Positions 1 through 7,850 of a DNA stretch of 64,000 nucleotides are shown in pieces. The position numbers and the translations under genes are program-made. The first letter of the stretch is position 1, and every line of letters begins with the position of its first letter. This DNA comes from Coprococcus_C hominis (GTDB lineage: Bacteria > Bacillota > Clostridia > Lachnospirales > Lachnospiraceae). The stretch is taken from the NCBI RefSeq assembly GCF_020687505.1, contig NZ_JAJEQT010000009.1. One strand, given 5' to 3'. The notes under the pieces are model-generated. The model worked only from the letters and a program-made list of their open reading frames with translations, made no database searches and was not told the DNA's origin.

Positions 1-100
1 GGATTGCTCTTTTTGTTTGCAAACTCCCTAAAATAAAGGTTTTAGAACAAAAAAGAGGTAGTCTTTTGACACTACCCAATAGATGGATGGAGGATAGAAA

Positions 101-796
101 ATGAAAAGTGTAAATGCAGTAACAATCAAGGAATTATATGATCTTTCCCATACGGAGGCAAAACCTTTGATGGAGCAGTATACCTATCCGTGGGAGGTGC
201 TTCCACATATTGGAGAATTTATCGTTAAGCTTGGGGAGTCTCTTCCGAAGGAAGAGTATACCGAAGTAGCGGAGCATGTCTGGGTGCATAAGACAGCGAA
301 GGTATTTGCATCAGCATATCTGGCAGGACCGGCAATCATCGGCGCCGAGACAGAAGTGCGCCAGTGTGCGTTTGTCCGCGGAAATGCGCTGGTTGGAAAA
401 GGCTGTGTGATCGGTAATTCCACAGAGCTGAAAAACGTGATCATCTTTGATAATGTGCAGGTGCCACATTATAACTATGTTGGCGATTCTATCTTGGGAT
501 TTAAGTCGCATATGGGAGCAGGTTCGATCACATCGAATGTAAAGAGTGATAAGACACTTGTCCATGTGAAAGGAATTGATCCAGAGACAAATGAGAAGTT
601 TGATCTGGAAACTGGTTTGAAGAAATTTGGAGCAATGCTTGGAAATCATGTAGAGGTTGGTTGTAATTCTGTATTAAATCCTGGTACAGTTATTGGCTCA
701 AACAGTAATGTCTATCCGCTTTCCCCGGTACGTGGATTTGTACCGGCAGAAAGCATCTATAAGACGGGTGGCGTAATCGTAAAGAAACACGCATAA
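101..796 (+). CDS. Left-handed beta-helix (hexapeptide) acyltransferase-like, GlmU C-domain type
   Basis: A 231-residue protein. Residues about 60-200 show the hexapeptide periodicity of a left-handed parallel beta-helix (for example AYLAGPAIIGAETEV, VGKGCVIGNSTEL, VEVGCNSVLNPGTVIG). This fold is found in GlmU-type N-acetyltransferases and nucleotidyltransferase-associated domains. The roughly 60 N-terminal residues are helical and there is no nucleotidyltransferase domain, so this is a stand-alone relative; Lachnospiraceae genomes often annotate it as a UDP-GlcNAc pyrophosphorylase-like protein. The substrate cannot be read from the sequence. The ATG follows ATGGAGGATAG. Its 3' end lies 4 nt from the convergent gene at 801, with no terminator between them. 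Confidence 0.75.
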   Translation: MKSVNAVTIKELYDLSHTEAKPLMEQYTYPWEVLPHIGEFIVKLGESLPKEEYTEVAEHVWVHKTAKVFASAYLAGPAIIGAETEVRQCAFVRGNALVGKGCVIGNSTELKNVIIFDNVQVPHYNYVGDSILGFKSHMGAGSITSNVKSDKTLVHVKGIDPETNEKFDLETGLKKFGAMLGNHVEVGCNSVLNPGTVIGSNSNVYPLSPVRGFVPAESIYKTGGVIVKKHA

Positions 797-800
797 GTGG

Positions 801-1262
801 TTAGTTTGTATCAATCCGGGCAGATTGTGCTGCCTGGCGGGCGGCTTCCAGTATGAGCAGTGTGGTGTACTGGTTGTCGCTTGCATATGTAACAGAATCC
901 AGATCACCGGTGATCTGTAGCTGCTCATTGATGGCATCCACGGAAGGTGTTAAAAGCGGATACATGGCTGTGACGGTTTCGTTTGTGTTTGATACTTCGA
1001 TGTGTGTGACTGCATGTTTGTCGATGGTCGTCTGTAATTCCAGTGTGGTGCCACCAAGATTTAACTGCGAGGTATAGACACCTGGCTGGTATGTGGCAAA
1101 TGTTTCCGTTGAGATGCTTGTATCTGTGGTATCCTTTTCGTCCTCCTTTGGCGAGAACATATACCAGAGCAGCAGGATCAACAGGATGCCGAGGACGATA
1201 AATATGCCAGTGTAGATGAGTTCTTTTGATTTTAAGACGATAATTTTCGTTTTGGATGACAT
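801..1262 (-). CDS. Single-pass membrane protein with FMN-binding-like extracytoplasmic domain
   Basis: A 153-residue protein. A basic cytoplasmic N-terminus is followed by one transmembrane helix (about residues 15-35, GIFIVLGILLILLLWYMF) and an acidic linker. The outer domain of about 95 residues starts with a PGVYTSQLNLGG element. That element, with the later VSNTNETVTAMYPLL segment, resembles the small FMN-binding domain of Rnf/Nqr-associated proteins. I see no flavin-attachment Ser/Thr motif, so the function stays open. The ribosome site CAGGGAG lies in the 3' arm of the hairpin at 1266-1318. Expression may therefore depend on that hairpin. Confidence 0.6.
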   Translation of the reverse strand: MSSKTKIIVLKSKELIYTGIFIVLGILLILLLWYMFSPKEDEKDTTDTSISTETFATYQPGVYTSQLNLGGTTLELQTTIDKHAVTHIEVSNTNETVTAMYPLLTPSVDAINEQLQITGDLDSVTYASDNQYTTLLILEAARQAAQSARIDTN

Positions 1263-1265
1263 AAT

Positions 1266-1318
1266 AAAAAACTCCCTGTTCAGAATTAGTATAATATATT
1301 CTGAATAGGGAGTTTTTA
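1266..1318 (-). terminator. Intrinsic terminator of the phosphoribosyltransferase gene; also carries the SD of the next gene
   Basis: A near-perfect inverted repeat: AAACTCCCTgTTCAGAA pairs with TTCTGAAtAGGGAGTTT. Read on the minus strand it is followed by TTTTTTATT. It lies between the stop at 1346 and the start at 1262. The 3' arm contains CAGGGAG, placed as the Shine-Dalgarno of the 1262 start, so the hairpin would mask that site in a read-through transcript. Confidence 0.8.
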
Positions 1319-1345
1319 TTACTTTAGAATTAGGAAAATCAACAC

Positions 1346-1990
1346 TTACAGGGAAGAATATCCGTGGCTGTTGATGATTCCCTTGATTGGTATGCCGGCT
1401 TTGCAGAGTGGGCAGTCAGCAGCAGAGTGTGTTTCGTAATTCGGGATATCCTCGGTACGGAAGATGGTGTTGATCTGCTCGTCGTGAATTTCATCGGCTG
1501 CGGAGAAAATCGAAGATACACCGACCACTTCACCACCGTAATATTCGATACACTCGAGTGCGGTCTGCAAGGTCTTTCCGGTTGTAGCAGTTGCTAACAA
1601 TACAAGGACATGCTTGCCTTTGATCATGGAAAGATAATTCTCACGAAATATAAGCTGTCCGCCAGAGTGCTGCTCCGGGGAAATGATGTATGCAGTATTG
1701 TGCAGGTTCGCAGATAAGATACCTGTGTTAAGAAGTTCGTCTGCAAGATAAGCACCGATCACATTTGTACCGTCCAGACAGACGATCGTATCAATGATCG
1801 TTGTAGCAGCGTAGCGGGTAGCCAGCACTTTGGCAGCGGCATGTGCTTCGCTTCGACGGCTCTTCAGACTTGTCATATCAATATAGTAGTTGATATGAGA
1901 AGAAGATGTTGCGTAGTGACCAGGTGTTACATTCAGTGAGATTAAGTTGCTGGATGTAGACTGTACCTTGAATGTATTTGTGTTTTCCAT
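1346..1990 (-). CDS. Orotate phosphoribosyltransferase-like protein (degenerate PRPP loop)
   Basis: A 214-residue type I phosphoribosyltransferase fold. The PRPP-loop region reads HVLVLLATATTGKTLQTAL. In active OPRT enzymes the equivalent loop is hydrophobic-D-(D/E)-x-x-T-(T/S)-G. Here TTG is kept but the two acidic residues that bind the ribose hydroxyls are replaced by Ala and Thr. The C-terminus carries CPLCKAGIP, a possible metal-binding pair common in this clostridial subgroup. No pyr genes are adjacent. It is probably a paralogue with a changed substrate or a binding role. Its own promoter lies at 2029-2057 and its SD is AGGAGGGG. The terminator is at 1266-1318. Confidence 0.6.
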   Translation of the reverse strand: MENTNTFKVQSTSSNLISLNVTPGHYATSSSHINYYIDMTSLKSRRSEAHAAAKVLATRYAATTIIDTIVCLDGTNVIGAYLADELLNTGILSANLHNTAYIISPEQHSGGQLIFRENYLSMIKGKHVLVLLATATTGKTLQTALECIEYYGGEVVGVSSIFSAADEIHDEQINTIFRTEDIPNYETHSAADCPLCKAGIPIKGIINSHGYSSL

Positions 1991-2028
1991 AAATAGTACC
2001 CCTCCTGTGCGTTTTATGACATACTGAT

Positions 2029-2057
2029 ATTATAAATGGTATACGGGATTTATGCAA
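2029..2057 (-). promoter_or_regulatory. Sigma-A promoter for the 1346-1990 gene
   Basis: On the minus strand: TTGCAT (2057-2052), a 17-nt spacer, then TATAAT (2034-2029). This is about 40 nt upstream of the start codon and its AGGAGGGG site. Confidence 0.65.
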
Positions 2058-2083
2058 GCAAAGTAGCACAATACACAGAAAAT

Positions 2084-3334
2084 TCACCGTATATTTTCTC
2101 CGATTTTTGAGACACCGACATAGATCTGGGAGATCTTATACCACGTTGGAAAATCGACGATTCCACTTACCGGAAGGTTAAAAATAGACTGAAAGGCACG
2201 CACGGATTCTGTAGTTGCGGAACCGAAGATGCCATCGACTGTGACAGTTGGAATCGCCGGATAATTCTGCGCGATGCGGTTTAACTGCTCCTGAATCGTA
2301 ATCACCGGTTCGCCGGAACTTCCAATTGTCAGATCATAGCCCGGATAAGAGGACGGGATTCCGGAGACAATTTCTGCTTCATTTACATACATATCGGATC
2401 CGTAATAGTAGTGGATGATATCTATGGCAGAGAAACCATCATCCCCGAGTGCTTTAGAACCCCACTGTGTCATCCAGTTTGGACAGGAGACGCGCTTGCC
2501 ATCGCAGTATTGTGTGAGAATCGGCTGCTTGACATTTGGACGGGCGAGATAGCGGTTATAGAGCCGGTCCGCAATCTGTGAGATATTCTCGTAAATGGTC
2601 TTGCCGTAGATCCATTTGTGATCGTAAGCGGTGGAGGATGTAATAGTGAAATTATAGCCTTTGTTTCGATACCATTCTGTATATACCCGGTTTAAAGTGA
2701 AGGACATGATTGCCAGAATATTGGCTTCGATCGTGCTTTCTGGCCAGGTGGAGTAGATCTCGCAGCAGGCGACATTTTTGATGTAGTCGATGTATGGGAC
2801 ATAATAATCGGTAGCAGTGGAGTCGCCGGGGACACCATCATGTACAACGATCGTCTCCGGGACGACGACGCGTGAGAGGACGATCTCGCCACTTTCGGAT
2901 AAAGGCTTGATCTCCGGCTCGGCGATTTTCGGTGGATAGTATTCCCAGAGCGTGTGTCCGCCGATGACGATTGGGTTATAGACATAGTCGGGTGTCTGCT
3001 CGGATGGCTGCAATACGATGGACTGCAATCCGTTTTCGCCAGAGAATATCTGGACGCCCGAGACAAGCCCTTCCTGATAGCCGGGAGCGGAGATCTTTAC
3101 ATTGTATTCAGAATAGGGCTGGTTGTCAGTTGGCTCCATGCTGTATTCACGCGGTGGTGCGGAAAGCTCGATATTTCCGGTCTGTCCGTTTCGGTCTGTG
3201 TTGACGGATTCTAAGATCCGGTTTGGCTCTCCTGTGTTTGCGATTTCAATAGTAGCAGAAGAAAGCGGAGAGTAACTGTCTGTGCCTGTGACTATGACAT
3301 TTAAATTTCCTGTATCACTAGAATATTGATCCAT
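2084..3334 (-). CDS. Peptidoglycan-binding protein with CarboxypepD-reg-like and SpoIID-like domains
   Basis: A 416-residue protein. Residues about 5-115 look like a carboxypeptidase-regulatory/prealbumin-like beta-sandwich (GNLNVIVTGTDSYSPLSSATIEI...). The middle (about 180-320) resembles the clostridial SpoIID-related region (ILAIMSFTLNRVYTEWYRNKGY...WMTQWGSKALGDDGFSAIDI). The C-terminal 70 residues form a PG_binding_1 repeat (IQEQLNRIAQNYP...VDGIFGSATTESVRAFQ). There is no obvious signal peptide, so it may act in the forespore/mother cell or be exported non-classically. It is divergent from ylxM-ffh with a 160-bp shared promoter region. Domain names are by recalled resemblance. Confidence 0.65.
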   Translation of the reverse strand: MDQYSSDTGNLNVIVTGTDSYSPLSSATIEIANTGEPNRILESVNTDRNGQTGNIELSAPPREYSMEPTDNQPYSEYNVKISAPGYQEGLVSGVQIFSGENGLQSIVLQPSEQTPDYVYNPIVIGGHTLWEYYPPKIAEPEIKPLSESGEIVLSRVVVPETIVVHDGVPGDSTATDYYVPYIDYIKNVACCEIYSTWPESTIEANILAIMSFTLNRVYTEWYRNKGYNFTITSSTAYDHKWIYGKTIYENISQIADRLYNRYLARPNVKQPILTQYCDGKRVSCPNWMTQWGSKALGDDGFSAIDIIHYYYGSDMYVNEAEIVSGIPSSYPGYDLTIGSSGEPVITIQEQLNRIAQNYPAIPTVTVDGIFGSATTESVRAFQSIFNLPVSGIVDFPTWYKISQIYVGVSKIGENIR

Positions 3335-3423
3335 ACGAGATACCTTGATTTTTCGTCCATATAATATATGAAAAAGCGTGGAGAATTATGTAAATAAAAA
3401 TTATACATGTTAAGAAAAAACAC

Positions 3424-3452
3424 TTGACAAGCAGAGAAAAAGCATGTATGAT
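3424..3452 (+). promoter_or_regulatory. Consensus sigma-A promoter of the ylxM-ffh operon
   Basis: TTGACA (3424-3429), a 17-nt spacer, then TATGAT (3447-3452). The predicted transcript starts near 3459. That excludes an upstream ATG at 3468 as the ylxM start, because its ribosome site would lie outside the mRNA. Confidence 0.8.
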
Positions 3453-3494
3453 GCAAAAGGTTTGTAAATGAAAAATACTTTACAGGTGATTCAG

Positions 3495-3851
3495 ATGGAG
3501 AAGTTTGTACGTCAGTCATTGCTCTATGATTTTTATGGAGAGCTGTTGACGCAGACACAGAAAAGTATATACGAAGATGTTGTGATGAATGACCTGTCCT
3601 ATTCGGAACTGGCAAGGGAATATGGAATCTCCAGACAAGGCGTGTTTGATATGATGAAGCGCTGTGACAAGAAGCTGGAGGACTTTGAGAAAAAACTGAA
3701 ATTAGTAGAAAAATTTGAGAATGCCAGAGAGAAGGTAGCCACGATACAGACTGAGATTCAGGCATTGCGGGAACGCAATGAAAATCCGACGCTGGATGGA
3801 GCGTTTGCGGATATTGACACGAATCTGACCGGGCTGCTGGATGATTTTTAA
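3495..3851 (+). CDS. ylxM: YlxM/p13-like helix-turn-helix protein, SRP-associated
   Basis: A 118-residue member of UPF0122/YlxM, the small HTH protein encoded just before ffh in most Firmicutes. It is linked in streptococci and mycoplasmas with the signal recognition particle. The HTH is visible at about residues 36-60 (SYSELAREYGISRQGVFDMM), followed by a charged coiled coil. The start at 3495 was chosen because AGGTGA sits 5 nt upstream, the family begins MEK-x-(L/V)-R, and the promoter places the RNA 5' end near 3459. It lies 35 nt before ffh. Confidence 0.85.
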   Translation: MEKFVRQSLLYDFYGELLTQTQKSIYEDVVMNDLSYSELAREYGISRQGVFDMMKRCDKKLEDFEKKLKLVEKFENAREKVATIQTEIQALRERNENPTLDGAFADIDTNLTGLLDDF

Positions 3852-3886
3852 AAGTTCGATGTTTGGTTTTGTTTGGGAGGAGACGC

Positions 3887-5233
3887 ATGGCGTTTGACAG
3901 TTTAACAGACAAATTGCAAAACGTGTTCCGGAAGTTGAGAAGCAAAGGAACGATTACGGAAGCGGATGTAAAGGAAGCGATGAAAGAAGTAAAGCGTGCG
4001 CTGTTGGAGGCGGATGTAAACTTCAAGGTCGTAAAACAGTTTATCAATTCGGTTAGTGAACGTGCGGTTGGAGAGGAAGTCTTGAAAGGATTAAATCCCG
4101 GACAGATGGTAATCAAGATCGTAAAAGAAGAGATGGACAAGTTGATGGGCTCAGAGACAACCGAGCTGAAGCTTCTGCCATCCAATGAAATCACGATTGT
4201 GATGATGTGTGGTCTGCAGGGTGCAGGTAAGACAACAACCGTTGCAAAGCTTGCAGGCAAGTTTAAAAACAAGGGTAAAAAGCCGTTGCTTGTTGCATGT
4301 GACGTTTATCGTCCGGCGGCAATCAAGCAGTTGGAGATTAACGGTGAAAAAGTCGGAGTTCCTGTATTTTCGATGGGAGATGGACATAAACCGGTAAATA
4401 TTGCGAAAGCAGCGATTGAGCATGCCGCAAAGAATGATATCAATTTAGTATTTTTGGATACTGCAGGTCGTCTGCATGTCGATGAAGACATGATGAACGA
4501 GCTGGCAGAGATCAAGGAAAATCTGAATGTGACATACACAATTCTGACTGTCGATGCGATGACTGGTCAGGATGCAGTCAATGTAGCGACATCATTTAAT
4601 GATAAGATTGGCATTGATGGCGTGATTTTGACGAAGCTCGATGGTGATACCCGTGGCGGTGCCGCACTTTCCATCAAAGCGGTGACAGGAAAACCAATCC
4701 TGTATGCCGGAATGGGAGAGAAGCTCACGGATCTGGAGCAGTTCTATCCGGATCGTATGGCGAGCCGAATCCTCGGCATGGGCGATGTGGAGAGTCTGAT
4801 CGAGAAAGCACAGTCAGCAATCGATGAGGAAAAGGCAAAGGAGATGGAAGAGAAGTTTAAGAAGGCTTCTTTCGATTTCAATGATTTTCTTGATCAGATG
4901 GAACAGATGGAAAAGATGGGTGGCATGAATGATATTTTGAAGATGCTGCCTGGATTTGGAAATAAAAAACAACTCCAGAATCTGGAGATTGACGACAATG
5001 CGATGAATATGCCGAAGGCAATCATTTTGTCGATGACGAAGCAGGAACGTTCGCATCCGGAGATCATCAATCCGAGCCGCAAGAAGCGTATTGCAGATGG
5101 TGCAGGCGTTCCAATCAGCGAAGTAAATAAGCTGATTAAGCAGTTTGAACAGTCCAGAAAAATGATGAAGCAGATGTCCGGTATGATGGGTGGAAAGCGC
5201 CGCGGCGGATTCAAGCTTCCGTTTGGATTTTAA
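3887..5233 (+). CDS. ffh: Signal recognition particle GTPase Ffh (SRP54)
   Basis: A 448-residue protein of usual length. It targets nascent membrane and secreted proteins to FtsY at the membrane, together with 4.5S/6S RNA. The order is an N domain, then the G domain with G1 GLQGAGKTT, DTAGR and TKLDGD, then a methionine-rich M domain (QMEQMEKMGGMNDILKMLP) with a basic RNA-binding tail (KKRIADGAG...MMGGKRRGG). The start is the ATG at 3887, after GGGAGGAG; an in-frame TTG 24 nt earlier lacks support. It is the second gene of the SRP/translation operon. Confidence 0.97.
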   Translation: MAFDSLTDKLQNVFRKLRSKGTITEADVKEAMKEVKRALLEADVNFKVVKQFINSVSERAVGEEVLKGLNPGQMVIKIVKEEMDKLMGSETTELKLLPSNEITIVMMCGLQGAGKTTTVAKLAGKFKNKGKKPLLVACDVYRPAAIKQLEINGEKVGVPVFSMGDGHKPVNIAKAAIEHAAKNDINLVFLDTAGRLHVDEDMMNELAEIKENLNVTYTILTVDAMTGQDAVNVATSFNDKIGIDGVILTKLDGDTRGGAALSIKAVTGKPILYAGMGEKLTDLEQFYPDRMASRILGMGDVESLIEKAQSAIDEEKAKEMEEKFKKASFDFNDFLDQMEQMEKMGGMNDILKMLPGFGNKKQLQNLEIDDNAMNMPKAIILSMTKQERSHPEIINPSRKKRIADGAGVPISEVNKLIKQFEQSRKMMKQMSGMMGGKRRGGFKLPFGF

Positions 5234-5239
5234 TTTTTG

Positions 5240-5258
5240 ATAATAGTATAACTATTAT
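5240..5258 (+). other. Small perfect hairpin between ffh and rpsP
   Basis: ATAATAGT-ATA-ACTATTAT, an 8-bp AU-only stem 38 nt upstream of rpsP. It has no T-tract, so it is more likely a processing or spacing element than a terminator. Confidence 0.3.
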
Positions 5259-5295
5259 ATATAGACGAAAGAATTTTAAGGAGGTGAAATTTAAC

Positions 5296-5541
5296 ATGGC
5301 AGTTAAAATCAGATTAAGAAGAATGGGATATAAGAAGCATCCTTTTTATAGAGTTGTAGTAGCTGATTCCAGATCACCAAGAGATGGTAGATTCATCGAT
5401 GAGATCGGAACATATGATCCAAATCAGGAGCCAGCATCTGTAAAGATCGACTCTGATGCAGCTAAGAAGTGGCTTGCTGATGGTGCTCAGCCTACAGATA
5501 CTGTTGCAAAGCTTTTGAAGCAGGCAGGCATCGAGAAGTAA
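5296..5541 (+). CDS. rpsP: 30S ribosomal protein bS16
   Basis: An 81-residue, full-length bS16 (MAVKIRLRRMGYKKHPFYRVVVADSR...). This small-subunit protein is needed for 30S assembly. The ATG at 5296 follows AAGGAGGTG with a 9-nt spacer. An in-frame GTG at 5284 lies inside that ribosome site and can be excluded. The position between ffh and khpA is the usual Firmicutes order. Confidence 0.97.
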   Translation: MAVKIRLRRMGYKKHPFYRVVVADSRSPRDGRFIDEIGTYDPNQEPASVKIDSDAAKKWLADGAQPTDTVAKLLKQAGIEK

Positions 5542-5568
5542 GACTGATGTGCAAGGGAGGTGCAGGTT

Positions 5569-5796
5569 ATGAAGGAATTAGTAGAACTGATTGCAAAATC
5601 CCTCGTTGATTATCCGGATGAAGTTGTTGTAAAAGAGACAATCGATGGAGATACCATAACAATCGAACTGAACGTTGCAGGAGATGATATGGGTAAGGTG
5701 ATCGGCAAACAGGGCCGAATTGCCAAATCCATTCGTACTGTGGTGAAGGCGGCTGCATCAAAGGGTGATAAAAAGGTAATTGTAGACATCAAATAA
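5569..5796 (+). CDS. khpA: KH-domain RNA-binding protein KhpA (YlqC)
   Basis: A 75-residue single KH domain. The GxxG-type loop reads VIGKQGRIAKSIRTVV (GKQG). KhpA forms a complex with KhpB/Jag in Firmicutes and affects cell elongation through RNA binding. The start at 5569 is preceded by AAGGGAGGTG; the in-frame GTG at 5560 overlaps that site and is rejected. A hairpin follows at 5804. Confidence 0.92.
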   Translation: MKELVELIAKSLVDYPDEVVVKETIDGDTITIELNVAGDDMGKVIGKQGRIAKSIRTVVKAAASKGDKKVIVDIK

Positions 5797-5803
5797 TTCT
5801 TAG

Positions 5804-5836
5804 ATTCCCGGTGCCATATGGCATCGGGAATTCTTT
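5804..5836 (+). terminator. Hairpin after khpA, probable partial terminator
   Basis: A 12-bp stem ATTCCCGGTGCC / GGCATCGGGAAT with loop ATAT, then TCTTTTATC. The T-tract is short and rimM starts 15 nt later. Partial termination that lowers expression of rimM-trmD relative to rpsP seems likely. Confidence 0.6.
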
Positions 5837-5850
5837 TATCGGAGGAATGA

Positions 5851-6363
5851 ATGAACGAAGATATGTTTCGAATTGGCGTTATCACGTCGACACATGGATT
5901 AAAGGGTGAGGTCAAGGTATTCCCGACGACCGATGATCCGGCACGATTCAAGAAGCTGAAAAAATGCTTTATTCGTACAAAAAGTGGCGATGTACCAGTG
6001 GAGAAAAAATCATGCAAGTTCTTTAAGAACATGGTGATTCTTTCTTTTTCGGAATTTAATGATATAAATGAGATAGAAAAATACAAGGGCTGTGAACTGT
6101 ATGTAACACGGGAAGATGCAGTTCCACTCGAGGAAGATGAGTTTTATATTGCAGATGTGATCGACGCAGAGGTGTTCGAGGATAACGGCAAAAAGCTTGG
6201 GACACTTGTGGATGTGATGCAGACAGGTGCGAACGATGTGTTTGTCGTGAAGATGGAGAATGGCAAGGAAGTGTTGCTTCCGGTCATTAAGGATTGCGTG
6301 TTGGATATCAATGCAGAAGAAAAAAAGATTGTTGTTCACATGATGAATGGACTGCTGGACTAA
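5851..6363 (+). CDS. rimM: Ribosome maturation factor RimM
   Basis: A 170-residue protein of the expected length that assists 30S head maturation and contacts uS19. The N-terminal RimM barrel carries IGVITSTHGLKGEVKVFPTTDDP. The C-terminal PRC-type barrel carries DEFYIADVIDAEVFEDNGK...LLPVIKDCVLDIN. The ATG at 5851 follows GGAGG by 5 nt. It is co-transcribed with trmD, whose start lies 17 nt past the rimM stop. Confidence 0.95.
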   Translation: MNEDMFRIGVITSTHGLKGEVKVFPTTDDPARFKKLKKCFIRTKSGDVPVEKKSCKFFKNMVILSFSEFNDINEIEKYKGCELYVTREDAVPLEEDEFYIADVIDAEVFEDNGKKLGTLVDVMQTGANDVFVVKMENGKEVLLPVIKDCVLDINAEEKKIVVHMMNGLLD

Positions 6364-6380
6364 CGATATCGGAGGCAGAT

Positions 6381-7205
6381 ATGTATTTTCATATTATGAC
6401 ATTATTTCCGGAGATGGTGCTTGGAGGATTAAATGAGAGCATTACCGGAAAGGCAATTGAAAAAGGACTAATCGGTGTAGATGCTGTGAATATCCGTGAT
6501 TTTGCAGGTAATCGGTATGGGCACGTTGATGATTATACCTATGGTGGCGGTGCAGGTATGCTGATGCAGCCGGGACCGGTGTATGATGCGTACCAGCATG
6601 TGCTTGCGCAGATTGCAGTACGTAAGGAAAAGAAAGGGACATCGGCACAGGCGAAAAAAGTACGTGTGCTTTATATGACACCGCAGGGACAGCCGTTTAA
6701 ACAGTGCATGGCAGAAGAGTATGCGAAAGAAGAAGATCTTGTGCTTTTGTGTGGACATTATGAGGGCATTGATGAGCGTGTGCTGGAGATGATTGTGACC
6801 GATTATGTGTCGATTGGCGATTTTGTACTGACGGGTGGCGAACTTCCGGCGATGATGATTGTGGATGCAACAAGCCGTCTTGTGCCGGGCGTGCTTGGAA
6901 GCGATGAAAGTGCGGTATATGAAAGCTTCTATGATGGCTTGCTGGAATATCCGCAGTATACCCGTCCAGAAGAATTTATGGGGAAGAAAGTACCAGAGGT
7001 GCTGCTTTCCGGACATCATAAGAACATCGAAGAGTGGCGGTATGAACAGTCGATGCAGCGGACACAGGAACGGCGCCCGGATCTGTATGAGATCTATGTG
7101 GAGGCACACCGGGAAGAGCTGGAAAAACGCAGACGAAAAAAAGAAGAAAAAGAACGAAAGCGGCTCCGTCGGGAGCAACGTGCAAAAATGCAGACAAATG
7201 AATAA
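6381..7205 (+). CDS. trmD: tRNA (guanine37-N1)-methyltransferase TrmD with basic C-terminal extension
   Basis: A 274-residue protein that methylates G37 of tRNAs with S-adenosylmethionine and so prevents +1 frameshifts. The SPOUT knot is clear: LLCGHYEGIDERVLE, then YVSIGDFVLTGGELPAM and SRLVPGVLG. The start at 6381 follows GGAGG. The family is usually about 240-250 residues. The extra C-terminal 30 residues are almost purely Lys/Arg/Glu (RRRKKEEKERKRLRR), a likely RNA-contacting tail. The gene rplS, which often follows trmD, is absent; a lipoprotein gene follows instead. Confidence 0.96.
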   Translation: MYFHIMTLFPEMVLGGLNESITGKAIEKGLIGVDAVNIRDFAGNRYGHVDDYTYGGGAGMLMQPGPVYDAYQHVLAQIAVRKEKKGTSAQAKKVRVLYMTPQGQPFKQCMAEEYAKEEDLVLLCGHYEGIDERVLEMIVTDYVSIGDFVLTGGELPAMMIVDATSRLVPGVLGSDESAVYESFYDGLLEYPQYTRPEEFMGKKVPEVLLSGHHKNIEEWRYEQSMQRTQERRPDLYEIYVEAHREELEKRRRKKEEKERKRLRREQRAKMQTNE

Positions 7206-7212
7206 CTACTGC

Positions 7213-7241
7213 TTGTCTTGCAGAGAAATATGGTATATAAT
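7213..7241 (+). promoter_or_regulatory. Promoter of the 7279 lipoprotein gene
   Basis: TTGTCT (7213-7218), a 17-nt spacer, then TATAAT (7236-7241). It lies directly after the trmD stop and gives the lipoprotein gene its own transcription start. Confidence 0.6.
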
Positions 7242-7278
7242 TTTTATAATATCGAAAGAAAAACGGGAGAGAAAAACC

Positions 7279-7788
7279 ATGAAAAAAAGAGTATATATTG
7301 CAGTTGTTACACTGGCACTTGCCAGTCTGTTTGCAGGCTGTGGAAAGAAATCTGCGGATGCAGCCGTTTCGGTAAAAGATGATGTTGTGGAATTCGTAAA
7401 TGAAGAGCTTCCAGCAGCAAAGGCAGATCATGACAATGCGATTGGCATTTACAATGCATATTTTACAGGAAGCAGTGATCAGGATCTTGATGCATTTAAG
7501 ACATCTTTGCAGGATACCGCAATTCCAGCAATGGAGAATTGTATCACAACGATTTCTAATATCGAGGTTGCAACAGATGAGGTAAAAGCGTTAAAGGATT
7601 CCTATCTGCAGAGCGTACAGAAAGAATGCGAAGCCATGAAGATGGTTGTCTCAGCGATTGATGGAGAAAATGCAGACTATCTGACACAGGCAGACAGCTT
7701 GATTGCAGAGGCAGCTACACTTCGGAGTGACTACCAGACAAAACTTCAGGCAATTGCGAATGAGCAGGGAATTGTAGTAAATCAGTAA
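7279..7788 (+). CDS. Small surface lipoprotein, helical, unknown function
   Basis: A 169-residue protein. A type II signal peptide ends in the lipobox LFAGC (Cys at about residue 22), so it should be lipid-anchored to the outer membrane face. The mature part is all-helical and acidic, with a repeat-like pattern of Asp-Asn-Ala segments (NAIGIYNAYFTGSSDQDLDAF). I do not recognise a domain. The ATG is preceded by ACGGGAGAG. The open frame extends upstream into trmD, but the promoter, ribosome site and signal peptide fix the start. Confidence 0.75.
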   Translation: MKKRVYIAVVTLALASLFAGCGKKSADAAVSVKDDVVEFVNEELPAAKADHDNAIGIYNAYFTGSSDQDLDAFKTSLQDTAIPAMENCITTISNIEVATDEVKALKDSYLQSVQKECEAMKMVVSAIDGENADYLTQADSLIAEAATLRSDYQTKLQAIANEQGIVVNQ

Positions 7789-7794
7789 TGGTAA

Positions 7795-7826
7795 GAAAGC
7801 TGTCGGTGAAACATCCGGCAGCTTTC
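7795..7826 (+). terminator. Hairpin after the lipoprotein gene
   Basis: GAAAGCTGTCGG / CCGGCAGCTTTC, 12 bp with one G-T pair and an 8-nt loop. It starts 7 nt after the lipoprotein stop. No T-run follows, so it may stabilise the 3' end rather than terminate. It argues against an ATG at 7788 as the start of the next gene. Confidence 0.45.
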
Positions 7827-7850
7827 CTGCGTTATATGAGGAATTTGCGT

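Noticed and set aside
55..77. Small hairpin GGTAGT/ACTACC upstream of the first gene
   Set aside because: Six base pairs with an A-run on the wrong side for a plus-strand terminator; no minus-strand gene ends there.
3301..4272. Open frame of 323 codons on the minus strand opposite ylxM and ffh
   Set aside because: It overlaps two certain genes with strong motifs, its composition is that of an antisense shadow, and it has no ribosome site.
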